The position numbers and the translations under genes are program-made. Of a DNA stretch of 64,000 nt, positions 35,144 to 44,084 are shown in pieces (the first letter of the stretch is position 1; each line of letters begins with the position of its first letter). A model generated the notes under the pieces. That model ran no database searches and was not told the origin of the DNA. It saw only the letters and a list, made by a program, of their open reading frames with translations. This DNA comes from Betaproteobacteria bacterium. Lineage in GTDB: Bacteria > Pseudomonadota > Gammaproteobacteria > Burkholderiales > SG8-39. The stretch is from contig JACPYS010000003.1 in the NCBI GenBank assembly GCA_016195915.1, positions 1 to 64,000 of the forward strand, read 5' to 3'.

Positions 35144-36604
35144 TTGGAACAGGCCGAACCGAAGACCGGATTGCCGATCTATCGCAACGCGTTCGACTGG
35201 GACGCGCTCATGCGCGAGTATCCGCTGCCGGACGTATTCGCGGAGACGGTCTACCGCTGGCCTGCGCAACGCGTTCGCGAACTGCAGAACGCACGGTTTC
35301 TGCGCATCGTGGAGGTGGGGTGGCGCAACGCCTTCTATCGCAGGCGCTGGCACGCGGTGGGCCTCGAGCCGGGCGACATCCACAGCCTCGAGGACATCGT
35401 CAAACTCCCGCCTTACACGTCCGACGATGTCAAGGAAAGCCTCGAGCACGATCCTCCCTACGGTGATTACCACGGGCTGGACCCTTCGATGGCCGCGCGC
35501 ATGCCGCTCAAGCTGCAGACGAGCGGCGGAACGACCGGAACGCCGCGCGCCACGCTGTTCGATCCCGCGGCCTGGGAAGTGCAAGCGCTGACCGGTGCGC
35601 GCGCGCTGTACATCCAAGGCGCTCGGCCCGGCGACGTGATGCAGATTCCCATGACCTGCTCGCTCGCGAACGCCCCGTGGCTCGCATACAAGGCGTGCCA
35701 CGATTTCCTGGGTATCCTGCCGCTCACCACGGGCAGCGGGATCGTCACCTCGACGCGCCAGCAGCTCGAAACGGCGTTCCGCTACCGCACCAACCTGTGG
35801 CAGAGCTTTCCGGAGTACCTGGTGCGCCTCGCGCAGGCCTGCACCGACGAGCTCGGGCGGGATGTTCGCGACCTGAAAACCAGGTTCGTGCGGACCTACC
35901 TCGGACCCGACGTCGACGGCAGCCTGCGGCGAGAGCTGGAAGATCGCTGGGGTTGCCCCGTCTACGACGCCTACGGCACCAACGAGATTGCCGCCGCGGC
36001 GTTCGAGTGCAGGGAGCGCAGCGGCCTGCACTTCATGGAGGACACGGTATTCATGGAGGTGGTGGATGTCGACACTGGCAAGCCGGTTGCGCCCGGCGAA
36101 CGCGGCAATCTTGTCGCGACGGTCTTCTTTCGCACCTTGCCCCCGGTGATCCGCTACAACCTGCGCGACCTGGGGCGTGTCCTGAGCGCCGAGCGCTGCG
36201 GCTGCGGCAGTCACTTCCGCCGCATGGACCATTTTCTCGGCCGCAGCGATGCGATGGTCAAGCTGCGCGGCGTCAATGTCTATCCGATGGCGTGCCTGCC
36301 CGCGATCAAGAGCGATCCGCGGACCACGGGTGAGTGGATCTGCGTGGTCGAGCGTGTGCAGGCCGGCGGCGTTCCGCGCGACGAGATGGAGGTGCACGCC
36401 GAGGTGCGCCGCGATGCGGCGACACGCGAAGGGCTCAAGGAGGGTCTGGAGCGGCGACTCAAGGACGATATGGGCGTGGCCGTGACGGTGCGGCTCGTCG
36501 ATGAAGGGGCTCTTGAAGCGCTCGCCAATACGGGCGGGCGTGAGGGCAAGGCGCGGCGGCTGCTAGACCGGCGTCCCGCTTACCACAGAGGAAGCTCAAG
36601 ATGA
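35144..36604 (+). CDS. AMP-forming acyl-CoA ligase, phenylacetate-CoA ligase-like
   Basis: A 486-residue adenylate-forming enzyme of the PaaK type. The phosphate loop reads LQTSGGTTGTPRATLFD near residue 125, then VYDAYGTNEIAAAAFE, and RYNLRDLGRVLS ahead of the hinge, with the small C-terminal domain following (HFLGRSDAMVKLRGVNVYP). The start is a TTG with GAGGGGA upstream, since no ATG fits. It would activate an aromatic or related carboxylic acid with CoA. Its stop overlaps the amidohydrolase start by four bases. Confidence 0.85.
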   Translation: MEQAEPKTGLPIYRNAFDWDALMREYPLPDVFAETVYRWPAQRVRELQNARFLRIVEVGWRNAFYRRRWHAVGLEPGDIHSLEDIVKLPPYTSDDVKESLEHDPPYGDYHGLDPSMAARMPLKLQTSGGTTGTPRATLFDPAAWEVQALTGARALYIQGARPGDVMQIPMTCSLANAPWLAYKACHDFLGILPLTTGSGIVTSTRQQLETAFRYRTNLWQSFPEYLVRLAQACTDELGRDVRDLKTRFVRTYLGPDVDGSLRRELEDRWGCPVYDAYGTNEIAAAAFECRERSGLHFMEDTVFMEVVDVDTGKPVAPGERGNLVATVFFRTLPPVIRYNLRDLGRVLSAERCGCGSHFRRMDHFLGRSDAMVKLRGVNVYPMACLPAIKSDPRTTGEWICVVERVQAGGVPRDEMEVHAEVRRDAATREGLKEGLERRLKDDMGVAVTVRLVDEGALEALANTGGREGKARRLLDRRPAYHRGSSR

Positions 36605-37458
36605 GGCTGTTCGACTGTCATTCGCATTGGGGAACGCGCAGGGCGCACATCTTCAGGACCGAAGCCGATCTGGCGCGCCAGGAGGGGATCTGGAAGACAA
36701 AGGGGCGCTACTACACCGAGCAGGAGATGATGGACTACATGCGCGCGAACGAGGTGCGCGTGATGCTCGACATCGCCTGGATCCGGTCGCTGCCGATCGA
36801 GCAGATCCGGGAGTACCACGACTACGCGTTCGAAATCGCGCGCAACAACCGCGACGTGATATTCGGCCACTGGCTGATGTTCGACCCGCGGCGCCGCGAC
36901 GAGTCGCTCGACGAATTCCGCCGGGCGCGCGACGCCGATGCGGGCTTCGTCGCGTTCGCGGTGTCGGGGCAGGGCGTGGGCGTGCCCGCGAGCGATCCGC
37001 TCTGGTACCCGTTCTACGAGCTCGCGATCGACACCGGGACACCCGTGATGATGATGGTCGGCCTGACGGGCATCGGGCAGGGCGTGCCCGGCGGGTACGG
37101 CATCGTGCTCGACAATGGGCATCCGCGGCACGTCGACATGGCGGCAGCCCGCTACCCGGAGCTGCGCATCCTCGCCGCGCGGCCCGCCTACCCGTGGCAG
37201 GACGACATGATCGCAGTGCTGCTGCACAAGGCCAACGTGAGCTACGAGTTGCACGGCTGGGGCCCCAAGCAGTTCAGCGACTCGCTCAAGCGCGAGATCG
37301 GCCGCCGCCTGCAGGACCGGGTGATGTTCGGCTGCGATTTTCCGGTGCTCGAATACGAAAAGGTGGTGAAGGACTGGAAATCGCTCGGCTTCAGCAACGA
37401 CGTCGTCGAGAAGGTCCTGCTTCGCAATGCGGAGGCTTACTTCGGCGCGGCCGCCTGA
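36601..37458 (+). CDS. Amidohydrolase-family protein (ACMSD-like)
   Basis: A 285-residue TIM-barrel protein. The N-terminal metal motif is LFDCHSHWGTR (HxH), and the C-terminal Asp block MFGCDFPVLEYEKVVKDW. This pattern fits the amidohydrolase_2 family, with hydrolases and decarboxylases such as ACMSD. It is coupled to the CoA-ligase gene by an ATGA overlap, suggesting action on the same compound before or after CoA activation. Confidence 0.83.
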   Translation: MRLFDCHSHWGTRRAHIFRTEADLARQEGIWKTKGRYYTEQEMMDYMRANEVRVMLDIAWIRSLPIEQIREYHDYAFEIARNNRDVIFGHWLMFDPRRRDESLDEFRRARDADAGFVAFAVSGQGVGVPASDPLWYPFYELAIDTGTPVMMMVGLTGIGQGVPGGYGIVLDNGHPRHVDMAAARYPELRILAARPAYPWQDDMIAVLLHKANVSYELHGWGPKQFSDSLKREIGRRLQDRVMFGCDFPVLEYEKVVKDWKSLGFSNDVVEKVLLRNAEAYFGAAA

Positions 37459-37522
37459 GCGGCCCGGATCCGGGCGGCGAAGTCAACGAGTTTCGAGTGG
37501 CGCATTCGCCCGCAGGCGGCGG

Positions 37523-37801
37523 TCAACCACGCTTGAGATCGCGATAGAAATTCTCGTGGCTGCCGAGCAAGAGCAACACCCGCGTCGCCGGATTCCATTC
37601 ATAGGCAAGCAGCATCTGCTGGCGGTTGAGCGGGAACTTGTGGATGCATACGGCGGCCAGGTCGCCCTTTTTCGCCTCGCCGATCTCCGGGTCGGCGACG
37701 ATCGTGCGCACCGCGTCGTCCACTACCGCACGGTGGCTGGCGGCGAGCTTCTTGTATACCCGCTTGAATGCGGGCATTTGCAGTACGGCGACGTCAGCCA
37801 C
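37523..37801 (-). CDS. RelE/ParE-family type II toxin
   Basis: A 92-residue basic protein (FKRVYKKLAASHRAVVDDAVRTIVADPEIGEAKKGDLAAVCIHKFPLNRQQMLLAYEW, split here by eye into helix pair and beta sheet). It is of RelE/ParE-like size and composition, with a late Leu-rich strand VLLLLGSHENFY. It overlaps the preceding ParD-like antitoxin gene by eight bases. Probable mRNA interferase or gyrase inhibitor; the sequence does not decide which. Confidence 0.8.
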   Translation of the reverse strand: MADVAVLQMPAFKRVYKKLAASHRAVVDDAVRTIVADPEIGEAKKGDLAAVCIHKFPLNRQQMLLAYEWNPATRVLLLLGSHENFYRDLKRG

Positions 37802-38057
37802 GCCGGCGCGGCGAGCGTGTTTTGGCCGCCGCCTTCTTCGCCGGCTTGAGATCGAACGGCTCGGCGAGCGCCCGGTCGGTATGCTTGCTGATCAACAGCT
37901 CGCGCACGAATTCGACCGGCAGATCGGGGTTCTCCAGAGCCGTCTTGCCGACCAGCGCCCAGAACTCGATCTGCTGCGGAATCGACCGGCGCTCCGCGCC
38001 GGCCACGCGCTGCGCGGCAAGATAGATGTCGTCGTCGATGCGTATCGGCGTACCCAT
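37794..38057 (-). CDS. ParD-like antitoxin
   Basis: An 87-residue protein. It has a ribbon-helix-helix-like N-terminus (TPIRIDDDIYLAAQRVAGAERRSIPQQIEFWALVGKTALEN) and a basic, Lys/Ala-rich C-terminal tail likely to wrap the toxin. The antitoxin precedes its toxin with overlapping frames, the standard order. It should repress its own operon through the inverted repeat just upstream. Confidence 0.8.
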   Translation of the reverse strand: MGTPIRIDDDIYLAAQRVAGAERRSIPQQIEFWALVGKTALENPDLPVEFVRELLISKHTDRALAEPFDLKPAKKAAAKTRSPRRRG

Positions 38058-38079
38058 GTGACCGCCTCATTTCGTAGGT

Positions 38080-38092
38080 AATTGCGACAATT
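38080..38092. promoter_or_regulatory. Candidate autoregulatory operator of the ParD/RelE-like pair
   Basis: A perfect inverted repeat AATTG-CGA-CAATT lies 23 bases upstream of the antitoxin ATG, where a ribbon-helix-helix antitoxin would be expected to bind. Confidence 0.45.
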
Positions 38093-38527
38093 GTAGCAAA
38101 TGGATACGTTCGTAGCCGCCTGATTACAGCACGCGATGTTCCGTCCGCGCGAAAAACGCCGGCTTCCGCAAGAACATCGATGTGGGGATGCAAATTAACG
38201 AAGGCGGGCGCAGCTACATGAAAGATCATCGCCGATTCGCCGGGGTCCGCTTTGCTGCGCCCGGATCAGTGCGCACTACCGGCCATTCAGTCGCGTCCTA
38301 CAATTCGAGGAATAATCGTTACCTTATACCCGCCTGCCACTCACCGCGGACTCTGGCGCAGGGTTTCGATCCGTATCAGACGGTTTGATTCGCAAACCCG
38401 GATTGATTTTGGCCAGAGTGGATGGCTCGGCGTGCGCTCGTGCCAGCGTGCGCAACGAGGAATGTCAGACGCAGCGCAGGGCGAAATTCTGCAGAAGACA
38501 GCTGGGCTGGAGTGAATTGTCACTCGG

Positions 38528-38557
38528 TTGACAATACTACGGGCGGGCAGATACAGT
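38528..38557 (+). promoter_or_regulatory. Putative sigma-70 promoter of the DUF3592 gene
   Basis: A consensus TTGACA and a weaker TACAGT are separated by 18 bases, 113 bases before the gene. The rest of the 38093-38669 gap has short frames only; I see no convincing gene or RNA there. Confidence 0.4.
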
Positions 38558-38669
38558 TTCTGACCATGGAAAATGCTACGTAAAATTCCAATGCTCCGCT
38601 TCGTCTAGCCGTGCGCTGGTCAAAGAGCGGTCCGCACTGTGTATTTGGGGGCCCTTTCCCGGGGGGACA

Positions 38670-39512
38670 ATGATTTTCCGGATACTGATGTACGGTGCGG
38701 CCGCGATGGGGCTGTGGATCATCTGGGGTGCCTTGAGCGAGGCGTGGTCCAACCTGGAACTCAAGAACGGCGTCCGAACGAAGGGCACCGTCCTGGAGAT
38801 CATCGAGTCGGGCGCTCGGGCCAAGAGCTACTCGGCGCGCGTCGAGTTCAAGACTGACGACGGCAAGGTTCACCGGTTCACCTACGGGATTTCCACCGCA
38901 GCGCAAACAGGGAAAGGCGATACCATCGACGTCGTCTACCTGCCCGATAACCCCGCCGTCGCGGCCAGGGTGGATTACGACATTTCCTTGGTCGGGCCGA
39001 TCATCGAGATTATCTTCGGGGCGCTGTTTTTGTTGCCCCTCGCTATTTTTTCCCGGATCGACCCGAGTGCTACTCCCGCCGTGATGATCAATCAGGCGAC
39101 GCAACCACTCAAATGGATCGGCGTGGCGATCGTGGGTGGGGCGGGGCTCGGGATGTTCCTGTGGGGCACCGTTACCTCCATCAACCGCGCGTTGCTGCTC
39201 AACTCCGGTGTGCGTGCGGAGGGTACGCTGGTAAGGCTGGAATCGACGCCCAAGGGGAATGCCATCGGCATTGTGGAGTTCACAGGCGAGGACGGGACCA
39301 AGCACCTCTTCAAGACGACATCGTCACCTACTGATGCGGAAGGGCCGGGCACCAAATACCCTGTCGTCTACAGCCGCGCTCACCCATCGAACGCCGCGGT
39401 CACAACGTTCTGGCATTTCTGGATCGGGCCGCTCGTCCTCACGCTGATGGGCGCGTTCTTCTCGTGGATGGGCTGGCTGGTCTACCTGTTCGTGATCAAG
39501 GATTCGGCGTAA
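38670..39512 (+). CDS. Membrane protein with two DUF3592-like repeats
   Basis: A 280-residue protein built from two similar units. Each has a membrane helix, then NGVRTKGTVLEIIESG or NSGVRAEGTLVRLESTP, then RVEFKTDDGKVHRF or IVEFTGEDGTKHLF, then DVVYLPDNPAVA or PVVYSRAHPSNAA, then another hydrophobic segment. This is the DUF3592 pattern, whose function is unknown. About four membrane segments are expected. The following 39513-39810 stretch has no convincing gene. Confidence 0.75.
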   Translation: MIFRILMYGAAAMGLWIIWGALSEAWSNLELKNGVRTKGTVLEIIESGARAKSYSARVEFKTDDGKVHRFTYGISTAAQTGKGDTIDVVYLPDNPAVAARVDYDISLVGPIIEIIFGALFLLPLAIFSRIDPSATPAVMINQATQPLKWIGVAIVGGAGLGMFLWGTVTSINRALLLNSGVRAEGTLVRLESTPKGNAIGIVEFTGEDGTKHLFKTTSSPTDAEGPGTKYPVVYSRAHPSNAAVTTFWHFWIGPLVLTLMGAFFSWMGWLVYLFVIKDSA

Positions 39513-39810
39513 GGGACTTTAGCCCCGCATGGCGAGTGCTGGCGGCCACATTTGGCAGTAAACCGCCCCGTCAACGCGAACGCGTGCACCGGTGCAGTGC
39601 CGTGCAAGAGGCTACGGGGCCGGTTCCTTTGGGAGGAGGACTCGTGGCCAATACCACCGGGGATGCGCTTGCGAACGCTCTGAGTGGTTTTGGACGGCAA
39701 CGATAAGCCTGATGGCCGCGGGGGCAGCGACGAGCGTTCGTCCCGCGCCCGTCGGGAACGAACGCGCCGTTGCGTCTGATCGGCGCGCGCAATTTGGGGG
39801 CCCATGAGTC

Positions 39811-40273
39811 GTGGACAACGAACCGGAAGCGACAAACGACGCTAAGTCGCGCACGCGGACCCGCTGGGCGATTTGGCTCGGGCTCGCCGCAGTTATCGGG
39901 ATCATCGTCGCCGTATTGCTGCCGTCGTACGCCGACTACACCCATCGTATCCAGGCGTCCGAGGCGGTATCCCTGCTCAGCAGCGCAAAGGCCCCCGCTA
40001 TCCGAGTACTTCGCCGATCGGAAGAAGTGGCCTATATCGCTGAATGAGGTAATGGGGAATACAATGGGCAAGTACACTCGATCGCTTGCGATCACGAAAG
40101 GTGCCGGCGGCGTAAGCGAGATCGAGTTGACTGCGACGATGAGGATCGAGGGGGTGGACCGGCGCGTCGCCGGCCACACCCTCGTGCTGATGTCCCGCGA
40201 CGGCGGGAAGTCTTGGAGTTGCAGGCCGGGGACGATGCAGAAAGAGAGCCTGCCAGCGGCATGCCGGAACTAG
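39811..40273 (+). pseudogene. Type IV pilin-like gene broken by a frameshift in a C5 tract
   Basis: The first frame (GTG start) encodes a hydrophobic helix and the pilin signature LPSYADYTHRIQASEAVSLLSSAKAP, then leaves frame. The +1 frame continues the family pattern, SEYFADRKKWP, an EIELTATM strand, and ends WSCRPGTMQKESLPAACRN, the disulfide-bonded pilin tail. Removing one C from the five-C run at 39992-39996 joins them as AKAPLSEYFAD. The N-terminus lacks the prepilin-peptidase site GFTLIE, having instead a charged cytoplasmic start (MDNEPEATNDAKSRTRTR). This may be a real mutation, a phase-variable tract or a sequencing error. Confidence 0.75.
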
Positions 40274-41280
40274 TCGAGCTGTACGAGGAAGGGGGATACG
40301 TGCAACGACAGGGCTGTCCCACGTGCATTGCGATAGAGCAGGGGGGCGTGGGCGAGGGCCGGCGAGGGAGCCTCACCGAGTGCACGGAGGCGGGACGCGA
40401 GGATAGTCCTCATCTTCCACCGGAAGCCGCGAGGCTCGTCACGATCGGCGGGGACGACCGCTATGGAGAGCTGAAGCGCTGCCCGCAGTGCGGGACACTC
40501 TACGGCTATATGCACCACTACGAGTACAGCTCCAACAGCGCGAGCGACGACGATCACACGCTCTGGCGCGTCGAGGACGCGGTGGCGGCACTCGTCGCAC
40601 CGCTGCTCGAACCCTTGGCTCCCGCGCTTTTCGACGCCATGCTCGCAGACGCGCTTCGCAGCGGGAATAAGGATGTGCGCCACATCGCCATTGGAATTCT
40701 GCATGGCGCGGCTGGGAAAGGGCCGCTCGACGCGGCGATTGTCGCCGCTGCCGAGGTGCGCGCCGCCGCCGAGGCGAGTCGTGATCACGAGATCATGCAC
40801 GGCTGCGACTCGGCTCTTTCCTCCTATACGAGGAGCCGCGGAGCGAGCACCCGAGAGGACGAAAAGCGCCCGCACGTCTCTTACGGCGTCCCCGAGCCTG
40901 ACCGCGAGCCGGCCGCGCGGGAAGAACCGCACCGCGACAGCAGCGCTCCGTTCGATCCTGAGGGCCCGGAACTCGGGTGGAAGGTCGTCGAGGCGGCGGC
41001 GACCTCCACTCCCGCAGACAGCGTCCGGCTCGGTGACACGCGGGTGCCCGCGGTGCTCCACACGCTGGCCGGCGTGCTACCACAGGCCGAGGGCGAGGCG
41101 CTAGAGTCGCAGCTTGAGTCTTACGACATCTTCCTCGGCATCCTCTCCCCCGCCGTGCGGCCCGAGGTTAGCGCGCTGCTGCTGAAGGCTGCCGGGGTGG
41201 CGGCCGATCCAGCCCAGCGCGCGCGCATCGAGCGCGCGGCCGCCTCCGTCGCGCGCGGCGGCTGCGCCGCCGAGCGCTGA
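40261..41280 (+). CDS. Unknown protein with a cysteine-pair, zinc-ribbon-like N-terminus
   Basis: A 339-residue protein of no recognised family. The N-terminal 85 residues hold QGCPTCIAIEQG and RCPQCGTLYGYMHHYEY, two CxxC pairs that could form a zinc ribbon. The middle is helical and Ala-rich (DAVAALVAPLLEPLAPALFDAML). The tail is acidic and disordered-looking before a final helical part. Its ATG lies inside the last codons of the pilin frame (13-base overlap), which implies translational coupling to a working pilin. Confidence 0.6.
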   Translation: MPELVELYEEGGYVQRQGCPTCIAIEQGGVGEGRRGSLTECTEAGREDSPHLPPEAARLVTIGGDDRYGELKRCPQCGTLYGYMHHYEYSSNSASDDDHTLWRVEDAVAALVAPLLEPLAPALFDAMLADALRSGNKDVRHIAIGILHGAAGKGPLDAAIVAAAEVRAAAEASRDHEIMHGCDSALSSYTRSRGASTREDEKRPHVSYGVPEPDREPAAREEPHRDSSAPFDPEGPELGWKVVEAAATSTPADSVRLGDTRVPAVLHTLAGVLPQAEGEALESQLESYDIFLGILSPAVRPEVSALLLKAAGVAADPAQRARIERAAASVARGGCAAER

Positions 41281-41608
41281 GCAGCGCTCGGTCTAGCGAC
41301 TGCTGTCGCTTGGCGCTGACATCGATGTGGAGGGAGCTCGCGGTTTGACCGCCTTGCATGACGCCGTACTTTCTGGTGACGCTGAACATGTGAGGTTTCT
41401 CTTGAGCAAAAAAGGCATCGGTTTTGACGCCCGCGGTCCCGGAAAGGCTTGAGGGCTTAAGCGCGCTTGAGTTCGTCATTCTTCTTCAGAACATAAAAGC
41501 CGGCGCGAGCGACAGGAGACCGTCGAGATGCTGAACGATACGCAGCGGCGTTGAAAGCCGCCGACGCAGGTTGGTACATATTGAAATTGCCGTAGGGAGG
41601 ATCCGCTT
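41281..41608. other. Intergenic stretch without a recognisable gene
   Basis: This 328-base gap holds only short frames on both strands and no clear promoter. Near the end it contains GGGAGG eight bases before the GTG of the next gene. I see no RNA or repeat signal. Confidence 0.5.
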
Positions 41609-42883
41609 GTGAAAAAGTTGCTCAAGGTTCTTCTTGTCCTCGCGATCTTGCTTCTGGTTCCGGGCGTAGCAGCGTATTTCTGGGCGGGCCAGAGCATCGG
41701 GCGGCTCGAGGAGACTTGGAAGGCGGAGGCGGTGGCCGAACGCGCGGCCGCCGCGAAGAAGCGGCGTCCCGTGCTGCGCGGCGAGGCGCGCAAGGGAGTG
41801 AACGCCGTACCCGAATACGAAGCGCTTCTTGCAAAGATCGAAGCCGACAAGGGCGCACCGGGATCGCTGGCGCAGGCCGCGAATTCACCTCGCGCGCCGC
41901 TCGACCCGGGCGTGGCGGCGTATCTCGAGCGGCATCGCGCTGAGGTTGCGGCCATCCGCGAGGCAGTCCGTGCCGATGGCTGCGACTGGAAGATCGAATG
42001 GGAACGCGGCGCGGAGATCCGGTTCCCGAATCTCCTCGTGGCGGGCCGTCTCGCCGACCTCCTCATCGTCGAGGGCCACGAGCGCGCGTTCGCGGGCGAC
42101 GCGCGCGGTGCGGCCGAGCGCTACCTCGATGCCGCGCGCTTTGCCGCTGATATCGGCGAGGCGGCCGGGGTCATCAGCGTGAATCTCGGCGGCGCGCTCT
42201 CCGACCGGGCGTACGAGGCGGTGGGGAGACTCATCAGCGCCGGAACACTCGGGGCCGACGCGGTTGCTGCGATCGAGCTCGAGATCGGTCTCCTCGACTC
42301 CGCGCTCGCGAGCGTGGCGGCGAAAATCGGCCAGGAGCGGCTCGGCAACAACGCACAAATGCTCCGGGACGCCGGCTCGGGCGTCTTCGAGACCCTGAAG
42401 CTCGTTACTCCGGTGGACCAGACGGCCCCAATCTGGCCGCTTCTTATTCCCTCGCGGCTCTATATCGCGTTCACGTGGCCTGAATACGACCGTATCATGC
42501 GCGAGTTCGGGACGGCCCTCGCGCTCGCCGACCGTGACGCGCGTGCGGGGCGGCTCGTGGCGCTGCGACGCGAGACGGAGGCATCGAGGAATCCGCTCAT
42601 CGCGATGAACGCGCCGTCGGGCGACGTGAAATTCGGCGTGAACGTCGACCGTGCCCGCGCGCGGCGCGCGGTCGTCCTTGCCGCGGCGGCCGTCGCGCGC
42701 CACAGGCTCGGGAAGGGCGTATTTCCCACATCGCTCGGCGAGGCCATGGCCGCGCCGCCCCGCGATCCATTCGGCCCGGCCGCGATCCTCTACCAGCGCG
42801 CCGCGGACGGCGCTTCGGCGCGCGTCACGAGCGCGGGGACGACCGACAAGGGCGAGCCGATCGCCGTCGAGCTCGGCAAATAG
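41609..42883 (+). CDS. Membrane-anchored unknown protein
   Basis: A 424-residue protein starting at GTG with GGGAGG upstream. Residues 1-28 form one hydrophobic anchor (KKLLKVLLVLAILLLVPGVAAYFWAG). The rest is a large Ala-rich helical domain. The final 70 residues read ARHRLGKGVFPTSLGEAMAAPPRDPFGPAAILYQRAADGA, a 'P-x-x-L...DPF...ILY' ending seen in various hypothetical membrane-anchored proteins with pseudopilin-like tails. Function unknown. With the pilin upstream, a surface or secretion role is conceivable but unproven. Confidence 0.65.
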   Translation: MKKLLKVLLVLAILLLVPGVAAYFWAGQSIGRLEETWKAEAVAERAAAAKKRRPVLRGEARKGVNAVPEYEALLAKIEADKGAPGSLAQAANSPRAPLDPGVAAYLERHRAEVAAIREAVRADGCDWKIEWERGAEIRFPNLLVAGRLADLLIVEGHERAFAGDARGAAERYLDAARFAADIGEAAGVISVNLGGALSDRAYEAVGRLISAGTLGADAVAAIELEIGLLDSALASVAAKIGQERLGNNAQMLRDAGSGVFETLKLVTPVDQTAPIWPLLIPSRLYIAFTWPEYDRIMREFGTALALADRDARAGRLVALRRETEASRNPLIAMNAPSGDVKFGVNVDRARARRAVVLAAAAVARHRLGKGVFPTSLGEAMAAPPRDPFGPAAILYQRAADGASARVTSAGTTDKGEPIAVELGK

Positions 42884-43013
42884 CCGCTGTCGGGGCGGGG
42901 AGCGCGCCGTGGCGACATTTTTTGACTAGCAAAGTAACCCGCGCGGGTGCGGGTAGGCGTCCATAAGAAACAACGACTTAATTTCTGTTTCTTGAAAGTG
43001 CCGCGCGGCCGGT

Positions 43014-43325
43014 TTACTTGACCGGCGAGAACGGCGCCGGAACGAGGAACACGCTTTCCTGGTGCACGAGGTAGGGAAGCATCGTGGGTACGAAGGCCTG
43101 CCATTCCTGGTCCTGCGCGAGCTTTCCGCGCTGGCCACTGCGGTGGCCGAAATCGTCGTAGCCCCAGATGAATACCACCGAGTTGAGCGTGCCCGATTCC
43201 TTCGTCCAGCAGCCGATCAGCTTCGCGTAACGGCTGATGATGGCCAGGCCGTTCTCCTGGTAGAAGCGCAGGAACTCGGGCGCCTTGCCGGGCGGAACTT
43301 CGTAGGTGCGCATCTCGCAGATCAT
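43014..43325 (-). CDS. NIPSNAP-family protein
   Basis: A 103-residue ferredoxin-fold protein, MICEMRTYEVPPGKAPEFLRFYQENGLAIISRYAKLIGCW, with the internal VVFIWGYDDFGHR pattern of NIPSNAP domains. These are found beside catabolic operons, with unclear chemistry. It is divergent from the TetR gene, with the candidate operator O1 lying between them, so it is likely part of the same regulon. Confidence 0.85.
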   Translation of the reverse strand: MICEMRTYEVPPGKAPEFLRFYQENGLAIISRYAKLIGCWTKESGTLNSVVFIWGYDDFGHRSGQRGKLAQDQEWQAFVPTMLPYLVHQESVFLVPAPFSPVK

Positions 43326-43342
43326 CCAGACTCTCCCGCTAC

Positions 43343-43358
43343 GTCGTCAGTTGAAGAC
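43343..43358. promoter_or_regulatory. Candidate TetR operator O1
   Basis: GTCGTCAGTTGAAGAC matches the perfect palindrome O2 at 14 of 16 positions. It sits between the divergent NIPSNAP and TetR genes, where binding could control both. Confidence 0.65.
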
Positions 43359-43373
43359 ATGCTAACATGCCTC

Positions 43374-44084
43374 ATGCGCAGCCCCGGCCTGATGAAGCCG
43401 AAGTCGGCGGCCCTTGCGGGGCAGCGGGGCCGGCGCAAGCACGCACGTATGACGGGCTCCGGACGGCGCGTGCCGATGCAGGAGCGCCGCGAGCTGATCC
43501 TTGCGAAAGCGAGCGAATTCTTCGCCGAGTACGGCCTCACCGCGCAGACTCGCGCGCTCGCCGAGGCCTGCGGAATTTCCCAGCGGCTGCTTTACCGCTG
43601 CTTTCGCAGCAAGGGAGCGCTCATCCAGGAGGTCTACCGGCGGGATATCGCCGGGCCGTTTCGCGCCAGTTGGCTCGCCCGGCTGGAGGATCGCAGCCGA
43701 CCCGTTTCCGAACGGCTGAATGCGTTCTACCGCGAGTATTACGAGGTTCTGCTCACGCGCCGCTGGCTCAGGCTGTTCCTCTACGCGTCGTTGGCCGAGA
43801 TCGACATGGCGCCGACCTACATCGCCCAGATCATCACCCGCATGCTGGAGGTCATCGTGGACGAGGCCTGCTCGGAGCGCGCTCTCGAGCCGCCGGCCAC
43901 GCGGGAACTGAAACACGAGCTGGGCTGGCTGCTGCATGGTGCGGTCTCGCACCTTGCCATCCGGCGCCATCTCTATGGCAGCAACAACCCTACGCCAGTC
44001 CAGTCGGTGATCGCGATGCAGATCGAGGTCTACCTGGCCGGGCTAACCGCCGCGCTCCCCGCCGCGCGGTCCGGCCGCCCATAA
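43374..44084 (+). CDS. TetR-family repressor
   Basis: A 236-residue regulator. The DNA-binding domain is at about residues 28-75 (RRELILAKASEFFAEYGLTAQTRALAEACGISQRLLYRCFRSKGALIQEVY). A helical ligand-binding domain follows. Starts at 43359, 43374 and 43392 are all possible; none has a good ribosome site. The stop codon ends at 44084, directly against operator O2. It probably represses its own promoter, NIPSNAP and the importer-hydroxylase operon, with release by the imported compound. Confidence 0.87.
   Translation: MRSPGLMKPKSAALAGQRGRRKHARMTGSGRRVPMQERRELILAKASEFFAEYGLTAQTRALAEACGISQRLLYRCFRSKGALIQEVYRRDIAGPFRASWLARLEDRSRPVSERLNAFYREYYEVLLTRRWLRLFLYASLAEIDMAPTYIAQIITRMLEVIVDEACSERALEPPATRELKHELGWLLHGAVSHLAIRRHLYGSNNPTPVQSVIAMQIEVYLAGLTAALPAARSGRP

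Noticed and set aside
39644-39706. Twenty-codon frame after a strong GGGAGGAGG site (GTG start)
   Set aside because: It is very short and has no recognisable family. It could be a stub of a lost gene but cannot be supported as one.
41168-41479. Minus-strand frame of about 100 residues over the end of the 40.3-41.3 kb gene and the following gap
   Set aside because: Half of it is the Arg-rich shadow of the plus-strand gene, with no ribosome site or family resemblance.
42937-42948. Perfect palindrome ACCCGCGCGGGT between the membrane-anchored gene and NIPSNAP
   Set aside because: It is short, GC-only, without a T-tract, and expected by chance in such GC-rich DNA. Not called as a terminator or operator.
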